Source: Mycobacterium sp. 050128
GTDB lineage: Bacteria > Actinomycetota > Actinomycetes > Mycobacteriales > Mycobacteriaceae
Direction of reading: 5' to 3'
Assembly (NCBI RefSeq): GCF_036409155.1
Contig: NZ_JAZGLW010000001.1
Span: 1,612,001 to 1,676,000 of the forward strand
DNA: 64,000 nucleotides
The position numbers and the translations under genes were made by a program. The notes below the pieces were generated by a model. That model did no database searches and was not told where the DNA came from. It was given only the letters and a program-made list of their open reading frames with translations. The first letter of the stretch is position 1. Every line of letters starts with the position of its first letter. Below are positions 9,192-18,968 of this stretch, in pieces.

Positions 9192-11128
9192 CGACGTTCA
9201 CTCCTGTCGAAATCGTCGGACAGTGCGGCGGCTAGTTCCAGGATCCTACGCTTGTAGGTGGGGTCGAGAAGGCCTAACTGGATCTCGGTGCCGGCCGCGA
9301 TGTGCTTGTCCCACGGCAACACGATGACCCGACCCGGCTGGACATACTGCTCGAATTGCCGCGCCAGCTCGGTGACGGCGATATTGGTATCCCCCGGCGA
9401 CACATGGTTGATCACCACACACGCGCGGGCCAACAAATCCTGGTGTCCGTGATTTCGCAACCAGTCGATCGCGACCGCGGCTTGCCGGGCTGCGTCGATC
9501 GACGCGCTGGTCACGATCACCGCTGCCGACGCCGTCGAGAGCACACCGCGGGTGACCGGGTCGAATAGGCCGGCCCCGCAGTCGGCGAGCACCAGGTTGT
9601 AGAACTTCGACACCGCCTCAGATGCGTAATGCCAATCCGCCTCGCTGAACGCGCGCCGTGCCGTGCTGTAGTCCTCGCCCGGAAGTACTTCCAGATTCAC
9701 CGCATTGGCACTGGTGTGCGCGCGGATGTCGTTGTAGTGAGTTAAGTCTTTGTCGGCCAACAAGTCTGCGATAGTGGCGTCGGACTGACGCCCAGCCCGC
9801 TCGGCGAGGTTTCCGCAACTCGCGTCGGCATCGAACGCCAGAATGCGGTCACGGCGCACCTGGGCGTAAACCGAACCGAGGGCGACCGTCACGGTCGTCT
9901 TGCCGACCCCGCCCTTCAGGCTCAATACCGCGATCTGATACGAACCGCGGGGACTGCGGCGAATGCGATTCCGTAGGTCCAGGTCGTATTTCTCGTCGCG
10001 AGACAGGCCCACGTTGATGCGCGTCAGCTTGTGGACCCACCGCCGCCAACCTCGGCGCGAAACCATCCGGGTCTTCGACTTCTTCGCGGGCTTGACGCCG
10101 ATCTTTGACGTCGCACCTGGCTGATCGGCGACCGAGTACGTCGGGGCCGAATCCGGCTGCACCGCAACGCGTTGCGTAGGCGGCATCTGCGGCGGCGCAC
10201 CATGGGGCGCCGGCCCGGTCGGGTTGGCGCGCGGGCGGGGCGGCGGACCAGACTTTCCGCGGCGCTGCTCGGCGTTAGGTGCTTGGCCGTGGGGCGGGCC
10301 TGCGGTGGGGACGCGTCGGGTCTCGGCGGGATCGCGAGGAGCCTGGCGCGCGCGGCGTGGCGGTGGGGGAGGCGCCCCCGGCGGTTGGGTCGGCGGCGGC
10401 TTGGGCCGGGCCGGCGGACGCTGGTCGTTCCGGTCGACGGGCATTGGGGGACGGGAGCTTTCGGGCCGCACCGGTGGTGGTCGGTCCTCCCAGTCGACGG
10501 GCATTGGGGGACGGGGGGTTTCGGGTCGCGCGGGTGCTGGTCGGTCCTCCCAGTCGACGGGCATTGGGGGACGGGGGGTTTCGGGTCGCGCGGGTGCTGG
10601 CTGGTCCTCCCAGTCGACAGGCATCGGCGGCGGCGCGTGGCCATTGGGCTGTGGTGGGCCGACCGGCTTCGGCGGAGCGCTCAAGTCGAAGCCCGAATTC
10701 AGATCGAGGTCGGATTCCGCCTCGGGGAATTCAGTTCCCCCGGGGTGCGCAAAGAGCTCGTCGTAGCTGACCGGCATCGGGGGTCGCTGGGGACCGGGCC
10801 GCGCCGGCGGGGGTGGGTGGACCTCGTCGACCGGCATTGGGGGGCGGTGGGTTTCGGGCTCGGCCGCTGCCGACTGCTCGTTCAAGTCCACCGGCATGGG
10901 CGGCCGCTGAGGTTCGGGCCGGGCCGACGGTGCCGGGTGGTCCCAGGCGACCGGCATCGGAGGCGGAGCCGGGGCGTCGGGCTTGGCCGTACCCGCCGGT
11001 TTGGGTGCTGGCGCAGCGGGGGAATCGACGTCGAAGCCGGCATCGATATCGAAACCCGAATCCGCTGTGTCGTCCGGGATTTCGCCCCCCGCGGGCGGCT
11101 GAAAGAGCCGGTCGTAGTCGGCCCCCAT
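9188..11128 (-). CDS. espI: ESX-1 associated MinD-like ATPase EspI
   Basis: A 646-residue homologue of Rv3876. The first 330 residues or so are Pro-rich and disordered, with PPMPV recurring about ten times. The C-terminal part is a ParA/MinD-type domain with the deviant Walker A KGGVGKTT near residue 406 and DADASCGN after it. In M. tuberculosis EspI down-regulates ESX-1 secretion when ATP is low. The start ATG 11128 follows GAGAGG. A 106-bp gap holding a strong stem-loop separates it from esxA. A paralogous ATPase lies at 28471-29724. Confidence 0.95.
   Translation of the reverse strand: MGADYDRLFQPPAGGEIPDDTADSGFDIDAGFDVDSPAAPAPKPAGTAKPDAPAPPPMPVAWDHPAPSARPEPQRPPMPVDLNEQSAAAEPETHRPPMPVDEVHPPPPARPGPQRPPMPVSYDELFAHPGGTEFPEAESDLDLNSGFDLSAPPKPVGPPQPNGHAPPPMPVDWEDQPAPARPETPRPPMPVDWEDRPAPARPETPRPPMPVDWEDRPPPVRPESSRPPMPVDRNDQRPPARPKPPPTQPPGAPPPPPRRARQAPRDPAETRRVPTAGPPHGQAPNAEQRRGKSGPPPRPRANPTGPAPHGAPPQMPPTQRVAVQPDSAPTYSVADQPGATSKIGVKPAKKSKTRMVSRRGWRRWVHKLTRINVGLSRDEKYDLDLRNRIRRSPRGSYQIAVLSLKGGVGKTTVTVALGSVYAQVRRDRILAFDADASCGNLAERAGRQSDATIADLLADKDLTHYNDIRAHTSANAVNLEVLPGEDYSTARRAFSEADWHYASEAVSKFYNLVLADCGAGLFDPVTRGVLSTASAAVIVTSASIDAARQAAVAIDWLRNHGHQDLLARACVVINHVSPGDTNIAVTELARQFEQYVQPGRVIVLPWDKHIAAGTEIQLGLLDPTYKRRILELAAALSDDFDRSERR
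10441..10620 (-). repeat. 60-bp tandem repeats inside espI
   Basis: Three 60-bp units (from 10441, 10501 and 10561). The last two differ at only about three bases. They encode copies of a 20-residue block containing RPPMPVDWED. Such fresh duplication suggests recent expansion of the disordered N-terminal arm. Confidence 0.9.
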
Positions 11129-11161
11129 GAGAACCTCTCAACAATTCAATTCAGACGCCGA

Positions 11162-11217
11162 AAACACGAGAAGAGGCGAGTTCTCCCATCCGGTTGAACT
11201 CGCCCGATCCCGTGTTT
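11162..11217 (-). terminator. Stem-loop between esxA and espI
   Basis: GGCGAGTTC (11175-11183) pairs perfectly with GAACTCGCC (11196-11204) around a 12-base loop. An outer pair, AAACACG (11162-11168) and CGTGTTT (11211-11217), closes it across a symmetric internal loop. Read on the minus strand it lies just after esxA and ends in CGTGTTTTCGG, so it could end or attenuate the esxB-esxA message before espI. Confidence 0.6.
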
Positions 11218-11234
11218 CGACGTTGTTTGCCGTT

Positions 11235-11528
11235 CTAACCGCCGAACATGCCGCTGACGCCGTGCTCGGTGCTGGCCATTGCCGCACTGGCCTCGGTGAT
11301 GGTGTGCGACAGCGACTGCAGCGAGTTGTTGAGTTCGTCAGACTTGGTCTGCCAGTCGTGCTGCACGGCCTGGTAGGCCTCCGAACCGGAACCGCCCCAA
11401 GCCTCGGCAAGCTTGGCGAGGGACTGCTTTCCTTCGTCGAGCAGACCCTGAACGGTCTGCACTGACGACGCGATGGAGCTGGCACCGGCCTCGATGCCGC
11501 TGAAATTCCATGACTGAGCTTCCGACAT
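11235..11528 (-). CDS. esxA: ESAT-6, secreted WXG100 protein EsxA
   Basis: A 97-residue WXG100 protein with the helical-hairpin turn W44-G-G46 ([13 protein letters not shown]) and a C-terminal VSGMFGG tail like that of M. tuberculosis ESAT-6 (95 residues). It is secreted as a 1:1 heterodimer with EsxB and is the main virulence-linked ESX-1 substrate in pathogenic species. The RBS GGAGA precedes ATG 11528. It begins 43 bp after esxB ends. The hairpin-turn region is nearly identical to the M. tuberculosis protein, while the first 25 residues have diverged. Confidence 0.97.
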   Translation of the reverse strand: MSEAQSWNFSGIEAGASSIASSVQTVQGLLDEGKQSLAKLAEAWGGSGSEAYQAVQHDWQTKSDELNNSLQSLSHTITEASAAMASTEHGVSGMFGG

Positions 11529-11571
11529 GATTTGTCTCCGTTTCTTTCTGATGCTGAGGGGTTAGGTGGGC

Positions 11572-11883
11572 TCAGAAGCCCATGTTGCCGGCGGTCGACT
11601 GCAGGTTGGAGGCCTGCTCTTCGTTGGCGCGCTGGTAGTGGACGCCGGCCTGGCTGATCTTCTCGTGAATGTCGGTGAGCGCCTTGATCTGCGCGTTGCC
11701 GGCTTCCTGGAAGCGTTGCAGCGCGGACTGGGCCGCCGAGCCGGCCTGGCCGGTCCAGTGGCTGGCGAGTTCGCCGCCGGTGTGCTCTACGCCCTTGATG
11801 ACGCCCTGAAGCTCGCCACCGATCCGGTCGAAGTTCCCGGCCTCGGCGCTGAGGGTACTGGCATCAGTTTTCATCTCTGCCAT
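11572..11883 (-). CDS. esxB: CFP-10, secreted WXG100 protein EsxB
   Basis: A 103-residue WXG100 protein (100 in M. tuberculosis) with the turn W43-T-G45. It is the partner of EsxA and normally carries the C-terminal signals read by the EccC ATPases. Here the usual Y-x3-D signal reads Y83-Q-R-A-N87, with Asn (codon AAC) in place of Asp. The end keeps NMGF, but the tail is three residues longer and the Leu that normally lies four residues before the Met is Thr. The start ATG 11883 gives the conserved MAEMKTDA. Confidence 0.97.
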   Translation of the reverse strand: MAEMKTDASTLSAEAGNFDRIGGELQGVIKGVEHTGGELASHWTGQAGSAAQSALQRFQEAGNAQIKALTDIHEKISQAGVHYQRANEEQASNLQSTAGNMGF

Positions 11884-11971
11884 GTTGAACTACTTTCTGT
11901 GTGCTCTGTCCTCGCCAGGTGATGGCAAGTCTTCCGGCCCGGGCGGCCGGGAAGTCTGTTGTGGTGGATGC

Positions 11972-13207
11972 TCACCAGTCGTCTCCATCGTCGATGCCGT
12001 GTAGCTCGTCGTAGTGGAGGTTGGTGCCTTCTTCCTCTTCGCGCGCAAGCGCAACCGGGGCTGCCATCCCGGCCCTGGAACCAGCGCCGGACTGCGTCCC
12101 GGCGCCTGCACCGAGCGGCGCGGCGCCGGTTCCCGCCGACGAGCCGGTGCCGGCGCCGGCAGGCGCGACAACTGCGCCGGGCTTGTCGAGCAACTGGCTC
12201 ATCATCGACGTGCGGGGTCCGCTCAGGCCGGAGCCCGGAAGCTGCTCCGCGTGCATCAGCCCCATGCCGACGCTCGGGCCCGAGCCGCCCAGCAGCGGAT
12301 GCGACGACAACGGCGGTGCCCCGATCAGACCCAGCTGCGCGCCACCCTTACCGAGCTCGCCGCCGACTTTGCTGCCACCCGCCGTCAGGTCGCCCAAGGT
12401 TGAACTGCCCATGCTGCCGGACTGACCGGCCATTGATGTCAGTTGCTGCAGCGGCTGCATCAGCTGCTGCATGGGTCCGCTCAGCTGCCCCAGCCCGTTC
12501 ATCAACTGCGAAACCTGGTCCATCCCAGAGGGTGTGGGGGTGTCGTCACCGGCGTCCTTGGCCGCCCGGAGCAGCGTTGAGGATCCCAAGCTTCCGGGTG
12601 CGGAGGCATCGTCGGACAGCGTGCTCAGCAGCCCGGCCGTCCCGGCCTGGGCCTCAGCCTCGGCAACGGCATCCATTCCGGGTGCGAGGATCGGCGACAT
12701 CTCGGGAAGCGGCTCGAAGACGGTGTTGGCGGCGGTCTCGGCGGCATAGATGTCCATCGCGCCGCCGGCCTGGTTCCACATCCGGACGAAATAATCCGCT
12801 TCGTTGAATCCGATCGGCATCATGTTGATGCCGAAGAAGTTGGTGGCCGTCAGGACCGTGTGGGTGATGTGGTTCGTCGCGATCTCCGGCAGGGACGGCG
12901 TCATTCCCAGCGCTTTTACGTAGGCGGCGGCCTGTGCCGCGGCCTGCATGCCGCGCTTCTGCGCGGCCGCCGCGGCGGTCTGCAACCACATCACCATCCG
13001 CGTGGCAGCGGCCGTCGCGCGCTCGCTGCCGGTCCCGGTCCACGCTCCAGACAGCGCGGTCATGCTCGCGGCCAATTCGGCGGCCTCGGCCTCCAGACTG
13101 GTGGCCAGTGCCTCCCAACCCGCGGCGGCCTGGAGCATCGGCGAAGGACCCGCGCCGGCCATCAGCCGTGCGGTGTTCAGCTCCGGTGGCATAGCGTGCC
13201 ACAGCAT
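11972..13207 (-). CDS. PPE68: PPE family protein PPE68
   Basis: A 411-residue homologue of Rv3873 (368 residues there). The PPE signature is intact (MLWHAMPPELNTARLMAGAGP), as are the WTG segment and the ATNFFGIN region of the EspG-binding tip. A Gly/Ser/Pro-rich C-terminal half ends in an acidic GIDDGDDW tail. PPE68 is ESX-1 associated and normally pairs with PE35, which should lie just upstream but is not there. AAGGGAG lies about 8 bases before ATG. esxB follows after 88 bp. Confidence 0.96.
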   Translation of the reverse strand: MLWHAMPPELNTARLMAGAGPSPMLQAAAGWEALATSLEAEAAELAASMTALSGAWTGTGSERATAAATRMVMWLQTAAAAAQKRGMQAAAQAAAYVKALGMTPSLPEIATNHITHTVLTATNFFGINMMPIGFNEADYFVRMWNQAGGAMDIYAAETAANTVFEPLPEMSPILAPGMDAVAEAEAQAGTAGLLSTLSDDASAPGSLGSSTLLRAAKDAGDDTPTPSGMDQVSQLMNGLGQLSGPMQQLMQPLQQLTSMAGQSGSMGSSTLGDLTAGGSKVGGELGKGGAQLGLIGAPPLSSHPLLGGSGPSVGMGLMHAEQLPGSGLSGPRTSMMSQLLDKPGAVVAPAGAGTGSSAGTGAAPLGAGAGTQSGAGSRAGMAAPVALAREEEEGTNLHYDELHGIDDGDDW

Positions 13208-13308
13208 GCTCGGTCTCCCTTGGTACGAGGTATGTAGTGCGTTAGTTCTCGGGGTCTGCTGTTACGCGAAAGTTTCGCTCGTTCGAACAATGCGGGGGTG
13301 GGGCGCAT
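13177..13308 (-). CDS. Possible 43-residue leader ORF in the PE35 slot
   Basis: ATG 13308 is preceded at 9 bases by GAGGAGGG (13318-13325), one of the best ribosome sites in the window. The frame starts MRPTPALFERAKL and runs 43 codons into the first 30 bases of PPE68 in another frame. The sequence resembles no PE protein. It may be a leader peptide, a remnant, or chance; codon choice is not typical of neighbouring genes. Confidence 0.25.
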   Translation of the reverse strand: MRPTPALFERAKLSRNSRPRELTHYIPRTKGDRACCGTLCHRS

Positions 13309-13486
13309 TTTGGTCGGCCCTCCTCGAATCACACGTGAACGAATATCAAATTCTGAGTAAACGAAAACTGTTTTGTCGCAGTGAAAATCCTAATCGCACA
13401 ATGCAGGCTCCGGCGCGGTTTATCGCGTTTCGGTTCCGGCTCCTGTAACGAGCGTTGGGATAATCCTAACCGCCTGCTCCAGGTGG
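13208..13486. other. AT-rich gap where PE35 is expected
   Basis: 279 bp between the eccCb1 stop and PPE68. It contains no PE-domain frame on either strand. The part from about 13325 to 13430 is markedly AT-richer than its surroundings, as promoters are in this genome, so it probably drives PPE68-esxB-esxA. It also holds the GAGGAGGG-led short frame. Confidence 0.6.
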
Positions 13487-15241
13487 TCAGTGCACATCTT
13501 CTGGAGGGTCGATGTAGGCGGCCTGGATGACGTCCTTACCGTCCGGCGTAACGAAAATTCCCTGGCCAGGGGGCCGGCGCTTGACCTGAAACTCCCTCGA
13601 GGGGAAGTCCGCCTTGTCGCCGGACAGCAGCAGCGTCGGCGATCCCGCACCATAGGCGGCGCCGACGAACTTGTCCATGGTCGACTTATACGCGTGGCTC
13701 ATTTGGCAGGTGACGATGATGTGCAATCCGATATCCGAAGCAGCCGGTAACAATGGGGCCAACGGCATCATTGGAGGCATGCCTCCGGAGGCGCCGACGA
13801 TCATGTGCCAATCGTCCACCAAAAGCACAAGATCGAATCCTGTCCACCATGACCGTGATCGCAACTGAGTTGCGGTCAGGTCGGACGGCGGTAACCGCTT
13901 TTGTAGGTTAACCGCGAGCGCTTTGATGGACTCGTCCAGCGACTGAGCATTGCGGTTGATCGCTCCCGCGGCGAGTAGGTGGCTCTCCGGCACCGCGTCG
14001 AGTAGTCCGGACCGGTAGTCGGCCAACATGAAGCGCACTTGGTCCGGACTGTTGCGCGCACAGATGGCTCGGGCAATGGCGTGAGCAATGGTTGTCTTGC
14101 CGGACTTGGCCGCACCGAAGATCAGGATGTGGTTCGCCGCGTACAGGTGGGCGTAGGCCGGCGTCAGGTCCGTCTCGCGGATGCCGACCGGAATGGTCCA
14201 GCGAGTGCGGTAGTCGGACTCCGGCCCGGGTGGTTCCGGATCGAGTTCGTAGAGATGGATGCGCTCCGGCAGCACCCTGACCCGAGGTGCTTCCTCGGTG
14301 GTGTGGGACGCAATGTGGTTCACCGCGACCGTGAGTGCCTCGACCAGGCCGTCGGTGCTGTTCACGCCGTCGAGCCTGGGCGTACCCATCATCAGGTGGT
14401 GCTTCTCGACCGACATGCCCCGGCCGGGGCGGTTCGCCGGAATATCCCGGGTGGCGCGGTCCAGCTGGGTGTCGTTGACATCACCGAGCCGGAACTCGAT
14501 CTTGGTGCCGAGGTAGTCGCGTACCCGCGACTTCAATTCCGTCCACCGCGGCGTGGTGATGATGGTGTGGATGCCGAACGACAGGCCCTGCGCGGCCAGG
14601 GTCTGGACGTGCGCCTCCAGGTCGGGGAATTCAGCGACGAAGGCCGGCCACCCGTCGATGACCAGGAAGACATCGCCGAACGGATCGGCGGCCACGGGTT
14701 GGCTCGGGTCCGCGCGCAATTCTCGATAGCTCGCGATCGAGCCCACCCGGTGCTCCTTGAAGGTGGCTTCTCGTTGCCGCAGAACGGCTTGCACCTCCGC
14801 GATCACGCGCATGACCCGATCGGGTTCCGACCGGGTGGCCACCCCACCGACGTGCGGCAGATTGTCCAGATACATCAACCCGCCACCACCGAGGTCGATG
14901 CAGTAGAACTGGACCTGTCGCGGTGTGTGGGTGACGGCCGCAGACAGAATCATGGTCAGCAGCAGCGTGGACTTTCCGGTCTGCGGCGCACCGCCGATGC
15001 CGATGTTGCCGCCGCCGCCGGAAACGTCTACGCCCCAAGGTTCTTGGAGGTGCCGACGCGGCTCGTCCATGATTCCCAGCGGGAAGTACAACGGTTTCAG
15101 ATTGGCGCGCTTGACCAGTTCGTCGACCGCGGTGGGATGGGTCAACGGCGGCAACCACATCTTGTATGCGTGCGACTCGACGGTGCTGAGTTGGTCCAGG
15201 ATCACCTCGCTCAGCGGTTTCCCTTTCGCCTCGGTGCTCAT
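13487..15241 (-). CDS. eccCb1: ESX-1 FtsK/SpoIIIE ATPase subunit EccCb1
   Basis: A 584-residue homologue of Rv3871 (591). It has two FtsK/SpoIIIE-type ATPase domains, with Walker A motifs GAPQTGKST near residue 85 and GAAKSGKTT near residue 378. In M. tuberculosis it is cytosolic, joins EccCa1 to make the complete EccC motor, and its C-terminal domain binds the EsxB tail. ATG 15241 overlaps the eccCa1 stop (ATGA). The protein ends in PPEDVH, slightly shorter than the M. tuberculosis tail. EsxB's altered tail makes its recognition pocket worth comparing. Confidence 0.97.
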   Translation of the reverse strand: MSTEAKGKPLSEVILDQLSTVESHAYKMWLPPLTHPTAVDELVKRANLKPLYFPLGIMDEPRRHLQEPWGVDVSGGGGNIGIGGAPQTGKSTLLLTMILSAAVTHTPRQVQFYCIDLGGGGLMYLDNLPHVGGVATRSEPDRVMRVIAEVQAVLRQREATFKEHRVGSIASYRELRADPSQPVAADPFGDVFLVIDGWPAFVAEFPDLEAHVQTLAAQGLSFGIHTIITTPRWTELKSRVRDYLGTKIEFRLGDVNDTQLDRATRDIPANRPGRGMSVEKHHLMMGTPRLDGVNSTDGLVEALTVAVNHIASHTTEEAPRVRVLPERIHLYELDPEPPGPESDYRTRWTIPVGIRETDLTPAYAHLYAANHILIFGAAKSGKTTIAHAIARAICARNSPDQVRFMLADYRSGLLDAVPESHLLAAGAINRNAQSLDESIKALAVNLQKRLPPSDLTATQLRSRSWWTGFDLVLLVDDWHMIVGASGGMPPMMPLAPLLPAASDIGLHIIVTCQMSHAYKSTMDKFVGAAYGAGSPTLLLSGDKADFPSREFQVKRRPPGQGIFVTPDGKDVIQAAYIDPPEDVH

Positions 15242-17523
15242 GCCGGCACTCCCCCGTGAGTGGGAGGCGTGCCCGCATCTTCGAGGTCATCGAGGATCGG
15301 AGCCGCGGTGAACGGCCGAATCTGTATACCCCGGGGGCGCGGGCGGGCGCCGTCCACGGTTTCGGCCTCGCCGTTGGTCTCGACGTGCACCGGCGGAACG
15401 TAGGTGGCACCGGTGTAGAGCGTGCTGAACTTGACTGGGTCTTCCATGCCGACCCGCAAGAACCCGACACCGCTCTCCTTGTTGGTGATGTACTGCGCCT
15501 CGGGCGTGCCGATCACCGACTTGGATTCGTGAGAGCTGGTGGTGCGCAACGCGATCCGGTAGGTGAGGTTGGGCTCCAATTTGTCGATGCGCGCCCCGCC
15601 GGTCTGTAGCGACTGGGTGGCGAGCAACAGATGCACCCGTAGCGAACGGCCCACGCGGCAGATCCGGTCGAACAGCGCGACGAAGTCCGGGTGACTTTGC
15701 AGCAACTCGGCGAACTCGTCGACGACGACGAAAAGCGTTGGCAGCGGCTTCAGATCGGCGCCGCGCTCCCGGTACTTCTCGTACTCGGCCACGCCGGACA
15801 GCGCCCCGGTCGCACCGACCTGGATCCCGGCCTGGCGCAGCAAGTTCTGCCGTCGGTCCAGCTCGCCGGTCAACACCTCACCCATCCGGCCGACGAGCTC
15901 GGCTTCCTCGGCCATGTTGGTGATGACCGCCGCCGTATGCGGAAGGTTCTCCATGCCCAGGAATGTCGAACCACCCTTGAAGTCGGTGAGCAACAGGTTC
16001 ACCTGGTCGGGGTGCGTTATCGATACCAGCGACAGGATGAGGGTGCGCAGGAACTCGGACTTTCCCGACCCGGTGGTCCCGATCAGCATGCCGTGCGGCC
16101 CGCCCCCAAATTCGGCACCCTCCTTGATGTCCAGCGTCATGATTTCGCCGGTCTTGAGCTGGTGACCGAACGGGATCTTGAGGCGATCGAGATCCTTGTC
16201 GGCGAACATCTTCCAACGCGCCGGCGTGATGTCCTCGACGCACTTCGCGCCCACCAGCTGGTAGAACTCGGTCGCCACCTTCTTCTTGGTGCCACCGGTG
16301 CTGGCCTTCTTGTCGATGATGGTGCCGGTGATCGACCACCCGGCCAGCTTTCTGGCGATGCGCGCCGCCTGCGGCGCCGACATGTGGTCGGTGCTGGCCG
16401 TCACCTGGCGGAACTGCTGGCCGGGCAGGCGGTCGTCGGCCGTCCCGTCCGCCGCCACCCTGATCCGATAGTTCGAGCCGCGATGGTTGCCCAGCGTGAA
16501 TACCGTGACGCCGGCCCTGCCGTCGGGCGGGACCCCCGCCTTGCCGCCGGTCAGATCCACGACGACGACGTAGGGTCCGCCCGGCATCGAGTCCGGCGAG
16601 TGCGGACCGCGGGCGGCGAGATCGGAGAGGCTTTCCGGGTGGGCGGAGATCATCCGGACCGGCCCGGCCGCATCGGTGTCGGTCGGATGCTGCACGTGCG
16701 GAAGCCATTTCAGCCACGACCACTCCGGATCATCCGGCGTTTCGGTGAGCACCCGGATGGCCAGCAGGTCCGGCGGATGGAACACCGCGAGGTGGCAAAT
16801 CATCGCCGTCAGCAATCCGGCGGCCCCGACCGGGTCGCCCCCGATGGCGATCGTCGGAAATGTCCTCAGCTGCAGCAGTTTTGGGCAATCATGGATCAGA
16901 CCGTGGCTGCGCAGGAACTTGACCGCCCACATGTTGGCGACCGGCTCCAAATACGGCTGAGGTGCTGCGGTCGGACCCGCCAGCTCGCCGCCGACCGACG
17001 GCTTCATCAGCCGGTCGACCGCCGGCTGGTCACCGATCCCGATGCGGGTGGCAGCGTAGAAGTCGGCGCTGGCGGGGCGCGACCACTGCCGGGGTGTGCC
17101 GATGATCGACAGCAGATCGTCGGGGTGGGGTGCGTGATAGCTGAAGAAGGCGACCTGCGCGGTGGCCGACGACGTCACCCGGGGGCGAAGTCCGGCCAGA
17201 TACCGTAGGTATTCCTTGCGGTCGGCGTTGATCTCGGGGACCTTCTTGCCACCGCCGCCTCCGCCGGCGCCCACCATGCTCAACGACATCATGATCATCA
17301 TCAGCGGCGTCATCATCATGTACGGAGACAGCGCCTTGGTGCCGGTGAACACCATGATGCCGATCATGCCGAGCATGCACACGCCCATCACATAGGGCAT
17401 GACCCGCTGGACAAAGCTGGGTGGGACGTCGACACCGAGGTCTTCAGGCGGTACGACCGCGATCTCGCCCGGCGTCAAGCGGGGGCCGCGGGTGACCGAT
17501 GGGGTGAACTTTCGTGTCGACAT
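15238..17523 (-). CDS. eccCa1: ESX-1 membrane ATPase subunit EccCa1
   Basis: A 761-residue homologue of Rv3870 (747). Two hydrophobic helices lie near residues 42-90, followed by the first FtsK/SpoIIIE ATPase domain with Walker A GTTGSGKS near residue 480 and Walker [12 protein letters not shown]. With EccCb1 it forms the split EccC motor that recognises and drives substrates. I use ATG 17523 ([20 protein letters not shown]), which overlaps the eccB1 stop by one base (TGATG); a TTG one codon earlier is possible. Confidence 0.97.
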   Translation of the reverse strand: MSTRKFTPSVTRGPRLTPGEIAVVPPEDLGVDVPPSFVQRVMPYVMGVCMLGMIGIMVFTGTKALSPYMMMTPLMMIMMSLSMVGAGGGGGGKKVPEINADRKEYLRYLAGLRPRVTSSATAQVAFFSYHAPHPDDLLSIIGTPRQWSRPASADFYAATRIGIGDQPAVDRLMKPSVGGELAGPTAAPQPYLEPVANMWAVKFLRSHGLIHDCPKLLQLRTFPTIAIGGDPVGAAGLLTAMICHLAVFHPPDLLAIRVLTETPDDPEWSWLKWLPHVQHPTDTDAAGPVRMISAHPESLSDLAARGPHSPDSMPGGPYVVVVDLTGGKAGVPPDGRAGVTVFTLGNHRGSNYRIRVAADGTADDRLPGQQFRQVTASTDHMSAPQAARIARKLAGWSITGTIIDKKASTGGTKKKVATEFYQLVGAKCVEDITPARWKMFADKDLDRLKIPFGHQLKTGEIMTLDIKEGAEFGGGPHGMLIGTTGSGKSEFLRTLILSLVSITHPDQVNLLLTDFKGGSTFLGMENLPHTAAVITNMAEEAELVGRMGEVLTGELDRRQNLLRQAGIQVGATGALSGVAEYEKYRERGADLKPLPTLFVVVDEFAELLQSHPDFVALFDRICRVGRSLRVHLLLATQSLQTGGARIDKLEPNLTYRIALRTTSSHESKSVIGTPEAQYITNKESGVGFLRVGMEDPVKFSTLYTGATYVPPVHVETNGEAETVDGARPRPRGIQIRPFTAAPILDDLEDAGTPPTHGGVPA

Positions 17524-18965
17524 CAACCAGCTCCGGGCGCTGCGGGTAACTTTCGAGGGCTCGGGTCGGCGGGCAGCGTGTCGTGCTCGAGCAGGGCAGC
17601 TTCTTTAGACAGCACCGGACCGTCGACCAGTAAACGGATGATCTCCCAAGGCGCGGGCTTTGGCGACTGCAGGCCCAGCGAGGCGGCCGCCTTCGGGTCG
17701 GATATCCCGTACCGCACGCCTTGCGGGTCGACGTAATACAACGATTCGCCGTACCGGGGATCCGGGGACTGCAGCTGCAGATACTTGCCCCCGTCGATGT
17801 AAACCGTTGCCGGGCCCTGGATCTGCTTGATGCCCTGACCCATCATCGATGTCGGAACCGGCAGATGCCGACCGGTCACCACCGCCGTCCGGGGATTCTG
17901 CTCGCCGGGCTTGCGTTCCCACGTCCAGCACAGCACCGGTTCGTTAGGCCGGTTGACGATCTTGATCGATTGGTCGGGCAGCGGTGAGTTGTAGACGCGC
18001 TCGGGGATCCTGACCACCAGACTCGAAACCACCGACGGCGGCTCGACCAGACCGTGCGACTGGACCGCGCGCAGCGCCACCGCGGTGTTGGCGTTGATGG
18101 GTGCTACGCCGTCGGGCAACACCACGAAATATTGCGGCCCCGATTGCGCATGGATCTGGAACACCGACCCGATCACCAGAAAGTCTGGCAGCCCAAGGGT
18201 ATTGGGGGCACCGTCTTCCGGGATCGGGGTCAGCTGCCAGGATCCACCGTCGGGCAGCGCGTTGAACACGGCGGTGGACAGTGGGCTGGGCTTGGCGTTC
18301 ACGGGTATGCCCACCGCCGAGGTGAGGGTGCGGTCGGCCAGGTCGGTGGCGTGCCGGCCGGTCGACGTGATGATCCAGTCCTTGCCCTGGTAATAGGCCA
18401 GCAGCGCCTCGTTGGGCTGCAGCGCATCCACCGAGGAGTCCAGCGACAGCGGCATTGAGATCACCGACGTCTGGACGGTCGGATTGATGGTCTCGGCCTT
18501 GGTGACGGTGTCGCACAGTGCCCACACCGACGCAGAGTCCGCCGCCACCGGCGTGGCATAAGGAGCGCCGGGGATGCCGACCGTCTGGCCCCTGGGGAAC
18601 TTGCTCAGCTCAGCGGATTTCACGACGGTGGGCTCGGCGGGATTGCCCAGCACCAGGCGTGCCGATGTCAGGTTGTAGACGGGGTGCAACTGCCCGGACA
18701 CCATCAGGTAGAGCTGGTTGGTGGAGCGGTCGACGAACAAATTGCCGCCGCCGAGCTTGCCCTGTGGCTTGAAATACGCCATCGCCAGGGCGCCCACCAG
18801 GATCACCACCGAGATGACGATGCCCAGCGCCGCCGCCCGCCCGTAGAAGGACAACGGGTCGTCGAACATCCGGGTGTCCCGGCGAACGATGGCATGCTCC
18901 AACCGCCGGAGCAAGAAGCGCCAACCACTGACCTGGACCTTGGTGGTGAGCCGAATTCCCGCCAT
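17523..18965 (-). CDS. eccB1: ESX-1 membrane complex protein EccB1
   Basis: A 480-residue homologue of Rv3869, the same length. A basic cytosolic N terminus is followed by one transmembrane helix at about residues 44-64 and a large periplasmic domain with repeated beta segments. Two Cys (in ALCDTV and VLCWTW) are placed for the conserved disulfide. EccB is part of the core complex and has reported ATPase activity in EccB1. ATG 18965 lies 3 bp after the eccA1 stop and the gene overlaps eccCa1. Confidence 0.96.
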   Translation of the reverse strand: MAGIRLTTKVQVSGWRFLLRRLEHAIVRRDTRMFDDPLSFYGRAAALGIVISVVILVGALAMAYFKPQGKLGGGNLFVDRSTNQLYLMVSGQLHPVYNLTSARLVLGNPAEPTVVKSAELSKFPRGQTVGIPGAPYATPVAADSASVWALCDTVTKAETINPTVQTSVISMPLSLDSSVDALQPNEALLAYYQGKDWIITSTGRHATDLADRTLTSAVGIPVNAKPSPLSTAVFNALPDGGSWQLTPIPEDGAPNTLGLPDFLVIGSVFQIHAQSGPQYFVVLPDGVAPINANTAVALRAVQSHGLVEPPSVVSSLVVRIPERVYNSPLPDQSIKIVNRPNEPVLCWTWERKPGEQNPRTAVVTGRHLPVPTSMMGQGIKQIQGPATVYIDGGKYLQLQSPDPRYGESLYYVDPQGVRYGISDPKAAASLGLQSPKPAPWEIIRLLVDGPVLSKEAALLEHDTLPADPSPRKLPAAPGAG

Positions 18966-18968
18966 GCG

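Noticed and set aside
7077..9257. 726-codon plus-strand frame opposite eccD1
   Set aside because: Antisense to a well-conserved gene; its product is rich in Arg, Gln and His as expected for a shadow frame.
10441..10620. Regular 60-bp repeats considered as a CRISPR array
   Set aside because: There are no unique spacers, and the units are in frame within espI encoding a 20-residue repeat.
12948..13448. Plus-strand frame spanning the PE35 gap
   Set aside because: It is largely antisense to PPE68 and has no PE-like or other recognisable sequence.
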